Below, piece after piece: positions 52,948-61,507 of a DNA stretch of 64,000 nucleotides. Source of the DNA: Streptomyces sp. 378 (GTDB taxonomy: Bacteria > Actinomycetota > Actinomycetes > Streptomycetales > Streptomycetaceae); assembly GCF_030124145.1 (NCBI RefSeq), contig NZ_JASKMS010000022.1:1-64000 (forward strand), written 5' to 3'. Each line of letters opens with the position of its first letter. The first letter of the stretch is position 1. The notes below the pieces were generated by a model, which had not been told where the DNA came from, did not search any database, and saw only the letters and a program-made list of their open reading frames with translations. A program made the position numbers and the translations under genes.

Positions 52948-55113
52948 ATGAGTGCGGAGGCCACGAATTCCGTGACCCCAGGCCCGATGCCGGGCGCGGT
53001 GTCAGGACCGGTGACGCCGACAGCCCCCCGCAGAAAGGCCCGCCCCCGGATCGATCTGCGCCGCCTCGGCCGCGCGGCCCTGCTCGGCCCCGCCGCCCGC
53101 GGCCGGCTGCCCGACGCCATCGGCCACGTCGTCGAGGCCCACCGCGCCCACCACCCCGACGCGGATCTCGAGCCCTTGCGCCATGCCTACGTCCTTGCCG
53201 AGTCCTCGCACCGCGGCCAGATGCGCAAGAGCGGCGAGCCGTACATCACGCACCCGCTCGCCGTGACCTTGATCCTCGCCGAACTCGGCGCCGAGACCAC
53301 GACGTTGACGGCGTCCCTGCTGCACGACACCGTCGAAGACACCGACGTCACACTCGACCAGGTGCGCGACCAGTTCGGCGAGGAGGTCCGCTACCTCGTC
53401 GACGGCGTCACCAAACTGGAGAAGGTCGACTACGGCGCCGCCGCCGAGCCCGAGACCTTCCGCAAGATGCTCGTCGCCACCGGCAACGACGTCCGCGTCA
53501 TGTCGATCAAACTCGCCGACCGGCTGCACAACATGCGCACCCTCGGCGTCATGCGCCCCGAGAAGCAGGAGCGCATCGCCAAGGTGACACGTGACGTGCT
53601 CATCCCGCTCGCCGAACGGCTCGGTGTCCAGGCGCTCAAGACCGAACTGGAAGACCTGGTCTTCGCGATCCTGCATCCCGGGGAGTACGCGCAGACCCGG
53701 GAGTTGATCGTCCGCAACGCGGCCCGCACGGACGATCCGCTCGCCGAGGTCGCCGACGAGGTACGCGGGGTGCTGCGCGAGGCGGACATCCAGGCCGAGG
53801 TCCTCATCCGGCCCCGCCACTTCGTCTCGCTGCACCGCGTCTCCCGCAAACGCGGCCGGCTCCGCGGCTCGGACTTCGGCCGGGTCCTGGTGCTGGTGCA
53901 CGAGGACGCCGATTGTTACGGCGTGCTGGGTGAACTGCACACGTGTATGACCCCGGTGGTCTCGGAGTTCAAGGACTTCATCGCCGTACCGAAGTTCAAC
54001 CTCTACCAGTCGCTGCACACGGCCGTGGCACGCGAGGACGGGCAGGTCGTCGAGGTCCTCATCCGCACGCACCAGATGCACAAGGTCGCCGAGGCCGGCG
54101 TCGTCGCCCTCGGCAACCCGTACGCACCCGCCCCCGACGACCCGGTCGACGGCGAGCGCGTCGACCCCACCCGGCCGGGCTGGCTCTCCCGGCTCCTCGA
54201 CTGGCAGGAGGCGGCCCCGGACCCCGACCACTTCTGGTCGACCCTGCGCGAGGACCTCGCCCAGGACCGCGAGATCACCGTCTTCCGGCCGGACGGCGGC
54301 ACCATCGGCCTGCCCGAGGGGGCGAGCTGTGTGGACGCCGCGTACGCGCAGTACGGCGAGGACGCGCACGCCTGCATCGGCGCACGGGTGAACGGCCGTC
54401 TGGCGACGCTGAGCACCGTCCTGAAGGACGGCGACACCGTCCAGCTGCTCATGGGCCAGGACCCGGCGTCGGAGCCCTCCCGGGAGTGGCTGGAGCACGC
54501 ACACACGCCCGCGGCCCGGATCGCCATCCAGCGGTGGCTGGCCGCCCATCCGGCGCAGGCCGAGTCCCAGCAGAACGAGGACCGGACAGCGCTCCGGCCC
54601 GCCGACGTGCCCGAGCCGGTCGCGCCCCCCGAGCAGCCCGCCGACCGCCCCGCCACCGGCCACGTCCTCGCCGACCGGCCCGGCGCGAGCGTCCGCCTCG
54701 CCCGATGCTGTACACCCGTACCGCCCGACGAGATCACCGGCTTCACCGTGCGCGGGGGCGCGGTCACCGTGCACCGCGTGGAGTGCGCCGTGGTGGCGCG
54801 CATGAAGGACGGGGGGCGTGCGGAGGTCGGCGTGAGCTGGGGTGAGGCCGCCGAGTGCCGGGTCACACTGGTCGCCGAATCGTTCGTCCGTCCCCATCTG
54901 CTGGCCGATCTCACCGAAGCCATGGCCTCCGAGGGCGCCGAGATCGTCTCGGCGACCGTCGAGCCCCCCACCCAGCAGCAGGTGCGGCACACGTACACCG
55001 TGCAGCTCCCGGACGCGGGCCATCTGCCCGCCCTGATGCGCGCGATGCGCGATGTGGCCGGGGTGTACGACGTCAGCCGGGCGCAGTCCCAACCGCAACC
55101 GCAGAACGGCTGA
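52948..55113 (+). CDS. rshA: RelA/SpoT-homolog protein (RshA-like), intact hydrolase, divergent synthetase
   Basis: 721 residues. Hydrolase HD domain (about 75-230) is complete: His88 in SSHRGQMRKSGEPYITHP, His126-Asp127 in SLLHDTVEDTD, and VMSIKLADRLHNMRTL. The synthetase region (about 290-385) keeps CYGVLGELH, FKDFIAVPKFNLYQSLHT and HKVAEAGVVA, but the basic GTP/ATP-binding segment is reduced to VSRKRGRLRGSDFGRVLVLV, lacking the usual YSI-x-KM and D-L-x-(A/G)-x-R pattern. A TGS domain follows (about 445-510), then the RCCTPVPPDEITGF segment and a C-terminal ACT domain. A second Streptomyces rel is expected elsewhere; this one by position fits RshA. It probably mainly degrades (p)ppGpp (inference). 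ATG 52948 has GGAGGT 5 nt upstream. Confidence 0.93.
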   Translation: MSAEATNSVTPGPMPGAVSGPVTPTAPRRKARPRIDLRRLGRAALLGPAARGRLPDAIGHVVEAHRAHHPDADLEPLRHAYVLAESSHRGQMRKSGEPYITHPLAVTLILAELGAETTTLTASLLHDTVEDTDVTLDQVRDQFGEEVRYLVDGVTKLEKVDYGAAAEPETFRKMLVATGNDVRVMSIKLADRLHNMRTLGVMRPEKQERIAKVTRDVLIPLAERLGVQALKTELEDLVFAILHPGEYAQTRELIVRNAARTDDPLAEVADEVRGVLREADIQAEVLIRPRHFVSLHRVSRKRGRLRGSDFGRVLVLVHEDADCYGVLGELHTCMTPVVSEFKDFIAVPKFNLYQSLHTAVAREDGQVVEVLIRTHQMHKVAEAGVVALGNPYAPAPDDPVDGERVDPTRPGWLSRLLDWQEAAPDPDHFWSTLREDLAQDREITVFRPDGGTIGLPEGASCVDAAYAQYGEDAHACIGARVNGRLATLSTVLKDGDTVQLLMGQDPASEPSREWLEHAHTPAARIAIQRWLAAHPAQAESQQNEDRTALRPADVPEPVAPPEQPADRPATGHVLADRPGASVRLARCCTPVPPDEITGFTVRGGAVTVHRVECAVVARMKDGGRAEVGVSWGEAAECRVTLVAESFVRPHLLADLTEAMASEGAEIVSATVEPPTQQQVRHTYTVQLPDAGHLPALMRAMRDVAGVYDVSRAQSQPQPQNG

Positions 55114-55427
55114 CCGGGCCGGGCCGCAGCCGCGGTTCGCATCAGGGGCTGGTGCCTCCGGCCGCGTGCACGACACAGTCGGACAGGACCTGCCCCGGGC
55201 CGCAGCCGCAGCCGTAGAGCGGCGGACTGGGGCCGGGGCCGTAGCCGCGGTTGGCGGAAACGGCTGACACGGGCCGGCCCACAGCCGCGAACGGCATCCG
55301 AGCCCGGCCGCCGGACGGTCCTCCGGGCGGCGGGAACCGGCACCCGGCGCAGGCCGCCGTCCCCGGTTCGGGTGGGACGGAAGCGCGCCGTCCCCGCCGC
55401 TCGCCCGCGCGCTGGTAGCCGTGAGGC
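55114..55427. other. GC-rich intergenic region without a gene
   Basis: 314 bp. It contains several imperfect copies of cgggccgcagccgc (near 55121, 55197 and 55271) and a palindrome-like ggccgccggacggtcctccgggcggc segment (55308-55333). ORFs drawn here are low complexity. Nothing functional can be supported beyond a promoter for the downstream peptidase gene and a possible terminator for rsh. Confidence 0.4.
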
Positions 55428-56954
55428 ATGCTCCTGACCCCCCACAGCCAGGCCACCACCACCCCCCGCCGTCGCCGGATCGCCGCCGCCCTGCTCACCT
55501 CGGCCATCTCCGTCTGCCTCGTCGCCGCCGGCACCCCCGCCGTCCCGCTCGGCGTCGGCGACCGCCTCTTCCCTCACCTCGGGAACCCCGGTTACGACGT
55601 GGCGGCGTACGACCTCTCCTTCACCTACCCGGGCAGCAACAGCGAGCCGCTGCGGGCCGTCACCACCATCGACGCCTGGACCACCGCCGACATGGACCGC
55701 GTCAACCTGGACTTCGCCCACGGCACGGTCGAGTCGGTGGAGGTCGACGGCGAGCCCGCGCAGTTCCGCACCGCCGGCGAGGATCTGGTGATCACGCCCG
55801 AGGACTCGGTGTCGGACGGCACCTGGATGCGGATCACCGTGCGGCACACCAGTGATCCCGTGCCCGCCCAGGGCCGCGAGGGCGGCTGGGTGCGCACCGC
55901 GGACGGTCTCGCCATGGCCAACCAGGCCGACGCCGCGCACCTGGTCTTCCCGTGCAACGACCACCCCTCCGACAAGGCGATGTTCACCATCCGGGTCACC
56001 GCACCCGACGGTCACACCGCCGTCGCCAACGGTCTGTCCGCCGGAGTGGAGAAGTCCGGCGGGACGACGACGTGGACGTACCGCAGTCAGCACCCGATGG
56101 CCACCGAGCTCACCCAGGTCTCCATCGGCCGCTCCACGGTGCTGCACCGCACCGGCCCGCACGCGCTGCCCGTACGGGACGTCGTCCCGACCGCGCATCG
56201 CAAGGCCCTCGAACCCTGGCTGGAGAAGACGCCCGGCCAGATCGCCTGGATGGAGAGCAAGGTCGGCCGCTACCCCTTCGAGACGTACGGCCTGCTCATG
56301 GCCGACGTCTCCACCGGATTCGCACTGGAGACCCAGACGCTCTCCCTCTTCGAGCGGGAACTCTTCACCGAGCCGGTCTACCCCCCGTGGTACGTCGAGT
56401 CGATCATGGTCCATGAACTGGCCCACCAGTGGTTCGGCAACAGTGTCAGCCCTCGCACCTGGTCCGATCTGTGGCTCAACGAGGGGCACGCCACCTGGTA
56501 CGAGGCGCTGTACGCCGAGGAGCAGGCCGACAAGCCGATGCGGGACCGGATGAAAGCCGCGTACGGGGCCTCCGACCGCTGGCGTGCCGTCGGCGGGCCG
56601 CCCGCCGCCCCCAAGGCACCCGACCCCGCCCGCAAGACGAGCATCTTCCGGTCCAATGTCTACGACGGCGCAGCCCTCGTCCTGTACGCCCTGCGCCAGG
56701 AGATCGGCCGCCCGGCGTTCGAACGCCTCGAACGGGCCTGGGTCACCCGGCACCAGGACGCCACGGCCACGACGGAGGACTTCGTCCGGCTCGCCGCCGA
56801 GATCTCCGGGCGCAACCTGGACGGCTTCTTCCAGGACTGGCTGTACGGCGAGAAGACCCCGCCGATGCCGGGGCACCCGGACTGGAAGCCGGAGACGCCG
56901 GCGAAACCGCAGGCCCCGGACAGGGCCAGGGCGGCGAGGACGCCGACCCGATAA
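55428..56954 (+). CDS. Secreted M1-family metallopeptidase
   Basis: 508 residues. The basic N-terminus PRRRRIAAALLTSAISVCLVAA is a signal peptide or anchor (TPAVPLG follows). The N-terminal beta domain of M1 aminopeptidases spans about 50-230. The zinc site HExxH-x18-E is His329, Glu330, His333 in VHELAHQWFGNS and Glu352 in WLNEGHATWYE. The exopeptidase GxMEN motif is replaced by STGFALETQTL, which keeps the key Glu. It lacks the large C-terminal helical domain of full aminopeptidase N (about 850 residues), as in the short bacterial group. Likely extracellular peptide trimming. Confidence 0.9.
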   Translation: MLLTPHSQATTTPRRRRIAAALLTSAISVCLVAAGTPAVPLGVGDRLFPHLGNPGYDVAAYDLSFTYPGSNSEPLRAVTTIDAWTTADMDRVNLDFAHGTVESVEVDGEPAQFRTAGEDLVITPEDSVSDGTWMRITVRHTSDPVPAQGREGGWVRTADGLAMANQADAAHLVFPCNDHPSDKAMFTIRVTAPDGHTAVANGLSAGVEKSGGTTTWTYRSQHPMATELTQVSIGRSTVLHRTGPHALPVRDVVPTAHRKALEPWLEKTPGQIAWMESKVGRYPFETYGLLMADVSTGFALETQTLSLFERELFTEPVYPPWYVESIMVHELAHQWFGNSVSPRTWSDLWLNEGHATWYEALYAEEQADKPMRDRMKAAYGASDRWRAVGGPPAAPKAPDPARKTSIFRSNVYDGAALVLYALRQEIGRPAFERLERAWVTRHQDATATTEDFVRLAAEISGRNLDGFFQDWLYGEKTPPMPGHPDWKPETPAKPQAPDRARAARTPTR

Positions 56955-57100
56955 CACGATGACGAGACGCCCCGTGCCGTGCGAACATCTTCGGGTCGGC
57001 GCGGTGCGGGCCGAACCCGGCTTCACGGCCGCGCGGGGAATCTCCCGGGCCGCCCGTGCGTTGCAGACAATGAACGGCTTCCCATCTACGTAAGGATCCA

Positions 57101-58594
57101 ATGACCTCCTCTTCTTCCTTTTCCCAGGACACCAAGCGCTTCGCGCACAGCCACCCCGAGGGTCTTCGGGCCGATGCCCTGATGGAAGAGGACGTCGCCT
57201 GGAGCCACGAGATCGACGGAGAGCGGGACGGCGACCAGTTCGACCGCTCCGACCGCGCGGCTCTGCGCCGTGTGGTGGGTCTCTCCACCGAGCTCGAGGA
57301 CGTCACCGAGGTCGAATACCGCCAGCTCCGTCTGGAGCGGGTCGTCCTCGTCGGTGTATGGACCTCGGGAACCGTGCAGGACGCGGAGAACTCCCTCGCG
57401 GAGCTCGCCGCCCTCGCGGAGACGGCCGGCGCGATGGTGCTCGACGGTGTCACCCAGCGCCGCGACAAGCCCGACGCGGCCACCTTCATCGGCTCCGGCA
57501 AGGCCGAGGAGCTGCGGGACATCGTCGTCGAAACGGGCGCGGACACCGTCATCTGCGACGGTGAGCTCAGCCCGGGCCAGCTCATCCACCTCGAGGACGT
57601 CGTCAAGGTCAAGGTCATCGACCGGACGGCCCTCATCCTGGACATCTTCGCCCAGCACGCCAAGTCCCGAGAGGGCAAGGCGCAGGTCGCACTCGCGCAG
57701 ATGCAGTACATGCTGCCGCGACTGCGCGGCTGGGGTCAGTCGCTGTCCCGGCAGATGGGCGGCGGCAAGGGCGGCGGCCTCGCCACCCGTGGACCCGGTG
57801 AGACCAAGATCGAGACGGACCGGCGCCGCATCCGCGAGAAGATGGCGAAGATGCGCCGGGAGATCGCGGAGATGAAGACCGGCCGCGAGATCAAGCGCCA
57901 GGAGCGCAAGCGCCACAAGGTGCCGTCCGTGGCCATCGCGGGCTACACCAACGCCGGCAAGTCCTCGCTGCTCAACCGACTCACGGGCGCGGGCGTGCTG
58001 GTGGAGAACGCCCTGTTCGCCACCCTGGACCCGACCGTACGCCGGGCCGAGACGCCGAGCGGACGGCTGTACACGCTGGCCGACACGGTGGGGTTTGTAC
58101 GCCACCTGCCCCACCACCTGGTGGAGGCGTTCCGCTCCACCATGGAGGAGGTCGGCGAGTCCGACCTGATCCTGCACGTGGTAGACGGTTCGCACCCGTT
58201 CCCGGAGGAGCAGCTGGCCGCCGTGCGCGAGGTGATCAGGGACGTCGGGGCCAACGGCGTACCCGAGATCGTCGTGATCAACAAGGCCGACGCGGCCGAC
58301 CCGCTCACCCTGCAGCGGCTGCTGCGCGTCGAGAAGCGGTCCCTGGCCGTCTCGGCCCGCACCGGCCAGGGCATCGAGGAACTGCTCGCGCTCATCGACA
58401 ACGAGCTGCCGCGTCCGTCGGTCGAGATCGAGGCGCTCGTGCCGTACACGCACGGCAAGCTGGTCGCCCGTGCCCACGACGAGGGTGAGGTGATCTCCGA
58501 GGAGCACACCCCGGAGGGCACCCTGCTCAAGGTGCGGGTGCACGAGGAACTGGCGGCGGAACTCACACCGCACGTTCCGGCGCCGGCGCTCTGA
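57101..58594 (+). CDS. hflX: GTPase HflX
   Basis: 497 residues. Ribosome-binding GTPase that splits stalled or stressed ribosomes. The N-terminal HflX domain (about 75-270) includes FIGSGKAEEL and AQHAKSREGKAQVALAQMQY, then SRQMGGGKGGGLATRGPGE. The G domain has G1 GYTNAGKS at 281-288, G3 DTVGF and G4 VVINKAD. The N-terminal 70-residue extension is usual for actinobacteria. AAGGA lies 5 nt before ATG 57101. Confidence 0.95.
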   Translation: MTSSSSFSQDTKRFAHSHPEGLRADALMEEDVAWSHEIDGERDGDQFDRSDRAALRRVVGLSTELEDVTEVEYRQLRLERVVLVGVWTSGTVQDAENSLAELAALAETAGAMVLDGVTQRRDKPDAATFIGSGKAEELRDIVVETGADTVICDGELSPGQLIHLEDVVKVKVIDRTALILDIFAQHAKSREGKAQVALAQMQYMLPRLRGWGQSLSRQMGGGKGGGLATRGPGETKIETDRRRIREKMAKMRREIAEMKTGREIKRQERKRHKVPSVAIAGYTNAGKSSLLNRLTGAGVLVENALFATLDPTVRRAETPSGRLYTLADTVGFVRHLPHHLVEAFRSTMEEVGESDLILHVVDGSHPFPEEQLAAVREVIRDVGANGVPEIVVINKADAADPLTLQRLLRVEKRSLAVSARTGQGIEELLALIDNELPRPSVEIEALVPYTHGKLVARAHDEGEVISEEHTPEGTLLKVRVHEELAAELTPHVPAPAL

Positions 58595-58698
58595 GCCTGA
58601 TCCGAGCGTGCGTCTCGTGTGACGTGTGACGCGAGAAGGCCCGCCCCCTGTCACCTTCCGTTCCAGTGGTCGTCGCGACACCCCACTCAGGGGATGCG

Positions 58699-58862
58699 AT
58701 GGACTTCGAGACCCAGGAGATCCGGACGGCTCAGGGGCGGAAGAGGCCACTGCGTGAGCAGGAGACATATTTCCTGCTCACGCAGCAGGGGCTGAGCAAC
58801 AACCAGGCGTGCCGGATCGTCGGCATCAACGGCAGACGGGCCGCCGGTGGCGTAACGGTTGC
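58699..58862 (+). pseudogene. IS30-family transposase remnant, N-terminal helix-turn-helix
   Basis: From ATG 58699 the frame reads ...RPLREQETYFLLTQQGLSNN and ACRIVGING, the start of actinobacterial IS30 transposases. The match then continues as QTGRRWRNG in another frame. Restoring one base (AAC-CGG-CAG in place of AAC-GG-CAG, at about 58829-58831) would rejoin them, so a 1-nt deletion is likely. The rest of the DNA-binding part is missing. Confidence 0.8.
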
Positions 58863-58876
58863 CGCCCGACCGCAAG

Positions 58877-58919
58877 CAGAAGGCGGCACCTCCGGTTCGG
58901 CCGGCGGTGCCGCCTTCTG
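58877..58919. terminator. Perfect 14-bp hairpin between the IS30 fragments
   Basis: cagaaggcggcacc (58877-58890) pairs without mismatch with ggtgccgccttctg (58906-58919). The loop carries an inner ccgg-ttcgg-ccgg stem. It is probably the native terminator of hflX, 282 bp downstream of its stop, now lying between transposase fragments. Confidence 0.8.
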
Positions 58920-59009
58920 GCACGTCCAGGTACCTGCGCGCACAGGCCGCGTCCGGCGCAAGCCCCGCCGCCAGGCCCAGCAGCGTCAGCACGCTTCCGC
59001 CACCCGATA

Positions 59010-59168
59010 GTGATGATCAGCGAGCGTCCTGCCGAGGCAGCTGACCGAGCCGTGCTCGGCCACTGAGAGGGCGACCTGATCATCGGCAAGGACGGGGCCT
59101 CCGCGATCGACACGCTCGTCGAACGCGCCATCCGCTACGTGATGCTCCTGCACCTGCCCCACGGCCGG
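59010..59168 (+). pseudogene. IS30-family transposase remnant, first part of the catalytic domain
   Basis: In one frame the sequence reads VMISERPAEAADRAVLGH, a stop, then EGDLIIGKDGASAIDTLVER and AIRYVMLLHLPHGR. Active relatives have GHWEGDLI here, so TGG (Trp) became TGA at 59064-59066. The D of EGDLI is the first catalytic Asp of the DDE set. The similarity ends after HLPHGR and the remaining catalytic residues are missing. About 145 bp of non-IS sequence separates it from the N-terminal fragment. Confidence 0.8.
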
Positions 59169-59311
59169 GCACCGAACTGGTCCGCGCGCCCTGGTCGAAA
59201 CGGCTGGGCTGCGCAACTCCAGCCGAGCGTCTGTCCAGGCTTCTTGCGGCGTGATGCGAGCGGAGAAAAACCCGCTCGCCGAGCCACTGCCGTCAAGCTT
59301 GGATACAGCCC

Positions 59312-59883
59312 ATGGACCTCGATCTGAGTCTCGGAGATGACCTGCACGCGCACATCCTGTCCGTGGACGACGCAGCGCTGCTGGTCGAAGCCACCCATCG
59401 GGAGACGGCACGGTCCTTGTGGGCAGCCCGACCTGTGGAACCCTACGCGTTTCACGACGCGCAGGCAGTCTTGTCGCTGTGGGATCCCGCCGCACAAGGA
59501 CATTTCTCCGTAGGAACCTGCGCGAAGAACGTCTGCTCGGCGCTGTCGGACTGATGCCGGACGGCCCCGGAAGCATGGAGCCGGCTTATTGGGTCCGGCC
59601 GGAGGAACGACGCCGTGGCATCGCCTCACAAGCGGTGCACGCGGTCACCCTGTGGGCACACAACGCCCTCGACACCGCCAGGATCTGGCTGGAGATCAAC
59701 CCCCGCAACGAGCCTTCGCTGCACCTTGCTCAGCGCGTCGGTTACCACTTCGAACGACGCCTTCCCCGGCACTGCCGGGACTGGTCACCCGAGAACGCCC
59801 AACACGATTCCTGGCACGACTGCCTCATCTGGAGCCACCTCAGCGAACGAGTGCCCGTCCTCACGGACCAGGACCACTCGTAG
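59312..59883 (+). pseudogene. GNAT (RimJ/RimL-like) acetyltransferase, frameshifted
   Basis: From ATG 59312 the frame gives about 65 residues of a RimJ-like N-terminus (LGDDLHAHILSVDDAALLVE, GHFSVG). The family similarity then continues in another frame with ERLLGAVGLMPDGPGSMEPA, YWVRPEERRRGIASQAVHAV, ARIWLEINPRNEPSLHLAQR and VGYHFERRLPRHC to the stop at 59883. The shift lies between about 59500 and 59530. The acetyl-CoA loop EERRRGIA is intact, so a recent mutation or a sequencing error are both possible. It lies just after the IS30 remnants. Confidence 0.8.
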
Positions 59884-60010
59884 ACGCGGTCGGGACTACA
59901 GGACGATCGTTGCCTCATACGGCACTGGCTGGGAGGCGTCGCAACACTGAGAGTGTCGCGACGATCCCTGGATTCCGCCCACCGGGGAGCGGGCCTTCCG
60001 CATGTGCGGG

Positions 60011-61213
60011 TCACTGACCGCCGTAGGTCTTGCTCATCTCCTGGTAGAGCGCCTCGGCGTCCCGGCCCAGTTGCGGACCGGCCAGCCAGGTGTTGTCGGC
60101 CGGGCCGATCGAGGTGTTGGAGACCAGCACCGACTTGCCGTTCAGGACCCGGAACCAGCCGCCACCGGAGGAACCGCCGGTCATGCTGCAGCCGATGCGG
60201 TACATCGTCGGCAGGCTCGGGCTGAGCGAGAACCGGCCGGGGGCGTCGATGCACTTGAACATGTCGAGGCCGTTGTAGGGCGGCGCGGCCGGGTAGCCCC
60301 AGGCGCCCATCTCGGCGGCCTCCGCCGCGGACGGAGCGGAGAAGTCCACGTCCAGCGCGGCGCCGACCGTCTCCTCCAGGGACTTGGCGCCCCGCTCCGG
60401 CTTCACGTGGAGCACGGCGTAGTCGTACGCCGCTCCGTCACCGCCGGTCTCCGAACCGCCCTGGATCCACTGGTTCGAGGTCGAGACCCAGTTCGCCGAC
60501 CAGTTGCCGTACGGGGCGATCTCCGGCGGGTTCGCGTTGCTCAGCTCCGCCTCGGACTTGCCGAGGTCGTTGTAGGCCGGCACGAAGACGATGTTCCGGT
60601 ACCAGCCGCCGTTGCCACCGGCGTGCACGCAGTGCCCCGCCGTCCACACCAGGTTGGACTTGCCCGGGTGGTTGACGTCCTTGACGACCGTGCCGGAGCA
60701 GACGGCCGGGCCGTCGGGGGAGTCGAAGAAGACCTTGCCGACCGGCGCCGCGTTGCGGTGGTACGGCGTCTTCTCGGCCTGTGCCCTGACCGGTGTCGGA
60801 GCCGGGTCGCTGACGCCCTGGCCGGCCGACGCGTCCTTCGTCGTGACCGTCTTGTCGGCCTCCTCGGCGGACCGCATCCGCTCCGGCTTCCAGAGGCCTT
60901 CGATCACCGGGTTGACGAAGTCCTTGGCGTCCCTGAGCCACTTGTCCTTGTCCCAGTTCTTCCAGCCGCCGTCCTTCCAGCGGTCGACGTCGATGCCGTG
61001 TTCCTTGAGCCTGCCCGCGAGGTCCGCCGGGATCCTGACCTTGCCGCCGGCGTCCGCGGCTGCCCGGGAGGAGGTGGCGTCGGGCTTGTCGCTCGCCGGG
61101 TCGGCCGAGCCGCCACAAGCGGTCGCGGTGAGCGTCAGGGCGGTGACGAGCCCGGCGGAGCCGAGAACGGCGCGCTGCCCGCGCCTCGTTGCGGGCGTAC
61201 GTGTGGAACGCAT
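60011..61213 (-). CDS. Lipoprotein trypsin-like serine protease, copy 1
   Basis: 400 residues. The signal peptide ends at TATACGG (Cys33), so it is probably a lipoprotein anchored outside the membrane. A conserved unique region (about 58-115; IPADLAGRLKEHGIDVDRWK, WLRDAKDFVNPVIEGLW) precedes a chymotrypsin/V8-like domain with His194 (WTAGHCVHA), Asp264 (AAYDYAVLHV) and Ser348 (MTGGSSGGGW). Two extra cysteines (172, 195) flank the His loop, and two more (321, 342) flank the Ser loop, suggesting disulfides. The next gene upstream encodes a close paralog. Confidence 0.92.
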   Translation of the reverse strand: MRSTRTPATRRGQRAVLGSAGLVTALTLTATACGGSADPASDKPDATSSRAAADAGGKVRIPADLAGRLKEHGIDVDRWKDGGWKNWDKDKWLRDAKDFVNPVIEGLWKPERMRSAEEADKTVTTKDASAGQGVSDPAPTPVRAQAEKTPYHRNAAPVGKVFFDSPDGPAVCSGTVVKDVNHPGKSNLVWTAGHCVHAGGNGGWYRNIVFVPAYNDLGKSEAELSNANPPEIAPYGNWSANWVSTSNQWIQGGSETGGDGAAYDYAVLHVKPERGAKSLEETVGAALDVDFSAPSAAEAAEMGAWGYPAAPPYNGLDMFKCIDAPGRFSLSPSLPTMYRIGCSMTGGSSGGGWFRVLNGKSVLVSNTSIGPADNTWLAGPQLGRDAEALYQEMSKTYGGQ

Positions 61214-61330
61214 GGTGCGATGACCCCCGTTGGTGCGTGTACGCGTGGTGCGTGTGTCTGTAGTGCTTTTGCGCAGGGTGCCGACACCGGTTCTTGACGC
61301 GTGCGCATGCCACGGATGTGCGGGCTCGCC

Positions 61331-61420
61331 GGCGCCCCGCGCCACCCCACTATGCCCCCGGCGCCCCGCGCCACCCCACTATGCCCCCGGCGCCCCGCGC
61401 CACCCCACTATGCCCGCGGA
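61331..61420. repeat. Three 29-bp tandem repeats between the protease paralogs
   Basis: Units start at 61331, 61360 and 61389 (ggcgccccgcgccacccc, then actatgcccccg). The first two are identical and the third ends with one change (cgcgg). They lie about 118 bp upstream of protease copy 1 and 88 bp after the stop of copy 2. They resemble neither CRISPR units nor a gene end. Confidence 0.85.
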
Positions 61421-61507
61421 GTTGAGGGCGTACCGGGGTGGGGCGGTGAAGGTTCCGAGGGGTGCGCCGGGTGCGCCACCGCACCGACGCCGCTGTTCAG
61501 CCGGCCG

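Noticed and set aside
53943-54845. Plus-strand 300-codon frame inside the rsh gene
   Set aside because: It is a shifted frame of a gene with complete HD, TGS and ACT motifs, and its product is Arg/Gly/His-rich low complexity.
61331-61420. Possible CRISPR array
   Set aside because: The units are contiguous without spacers, only three in number, and no cas genes are present. The same holds for the arrays at 43084, 48990 and 49208.
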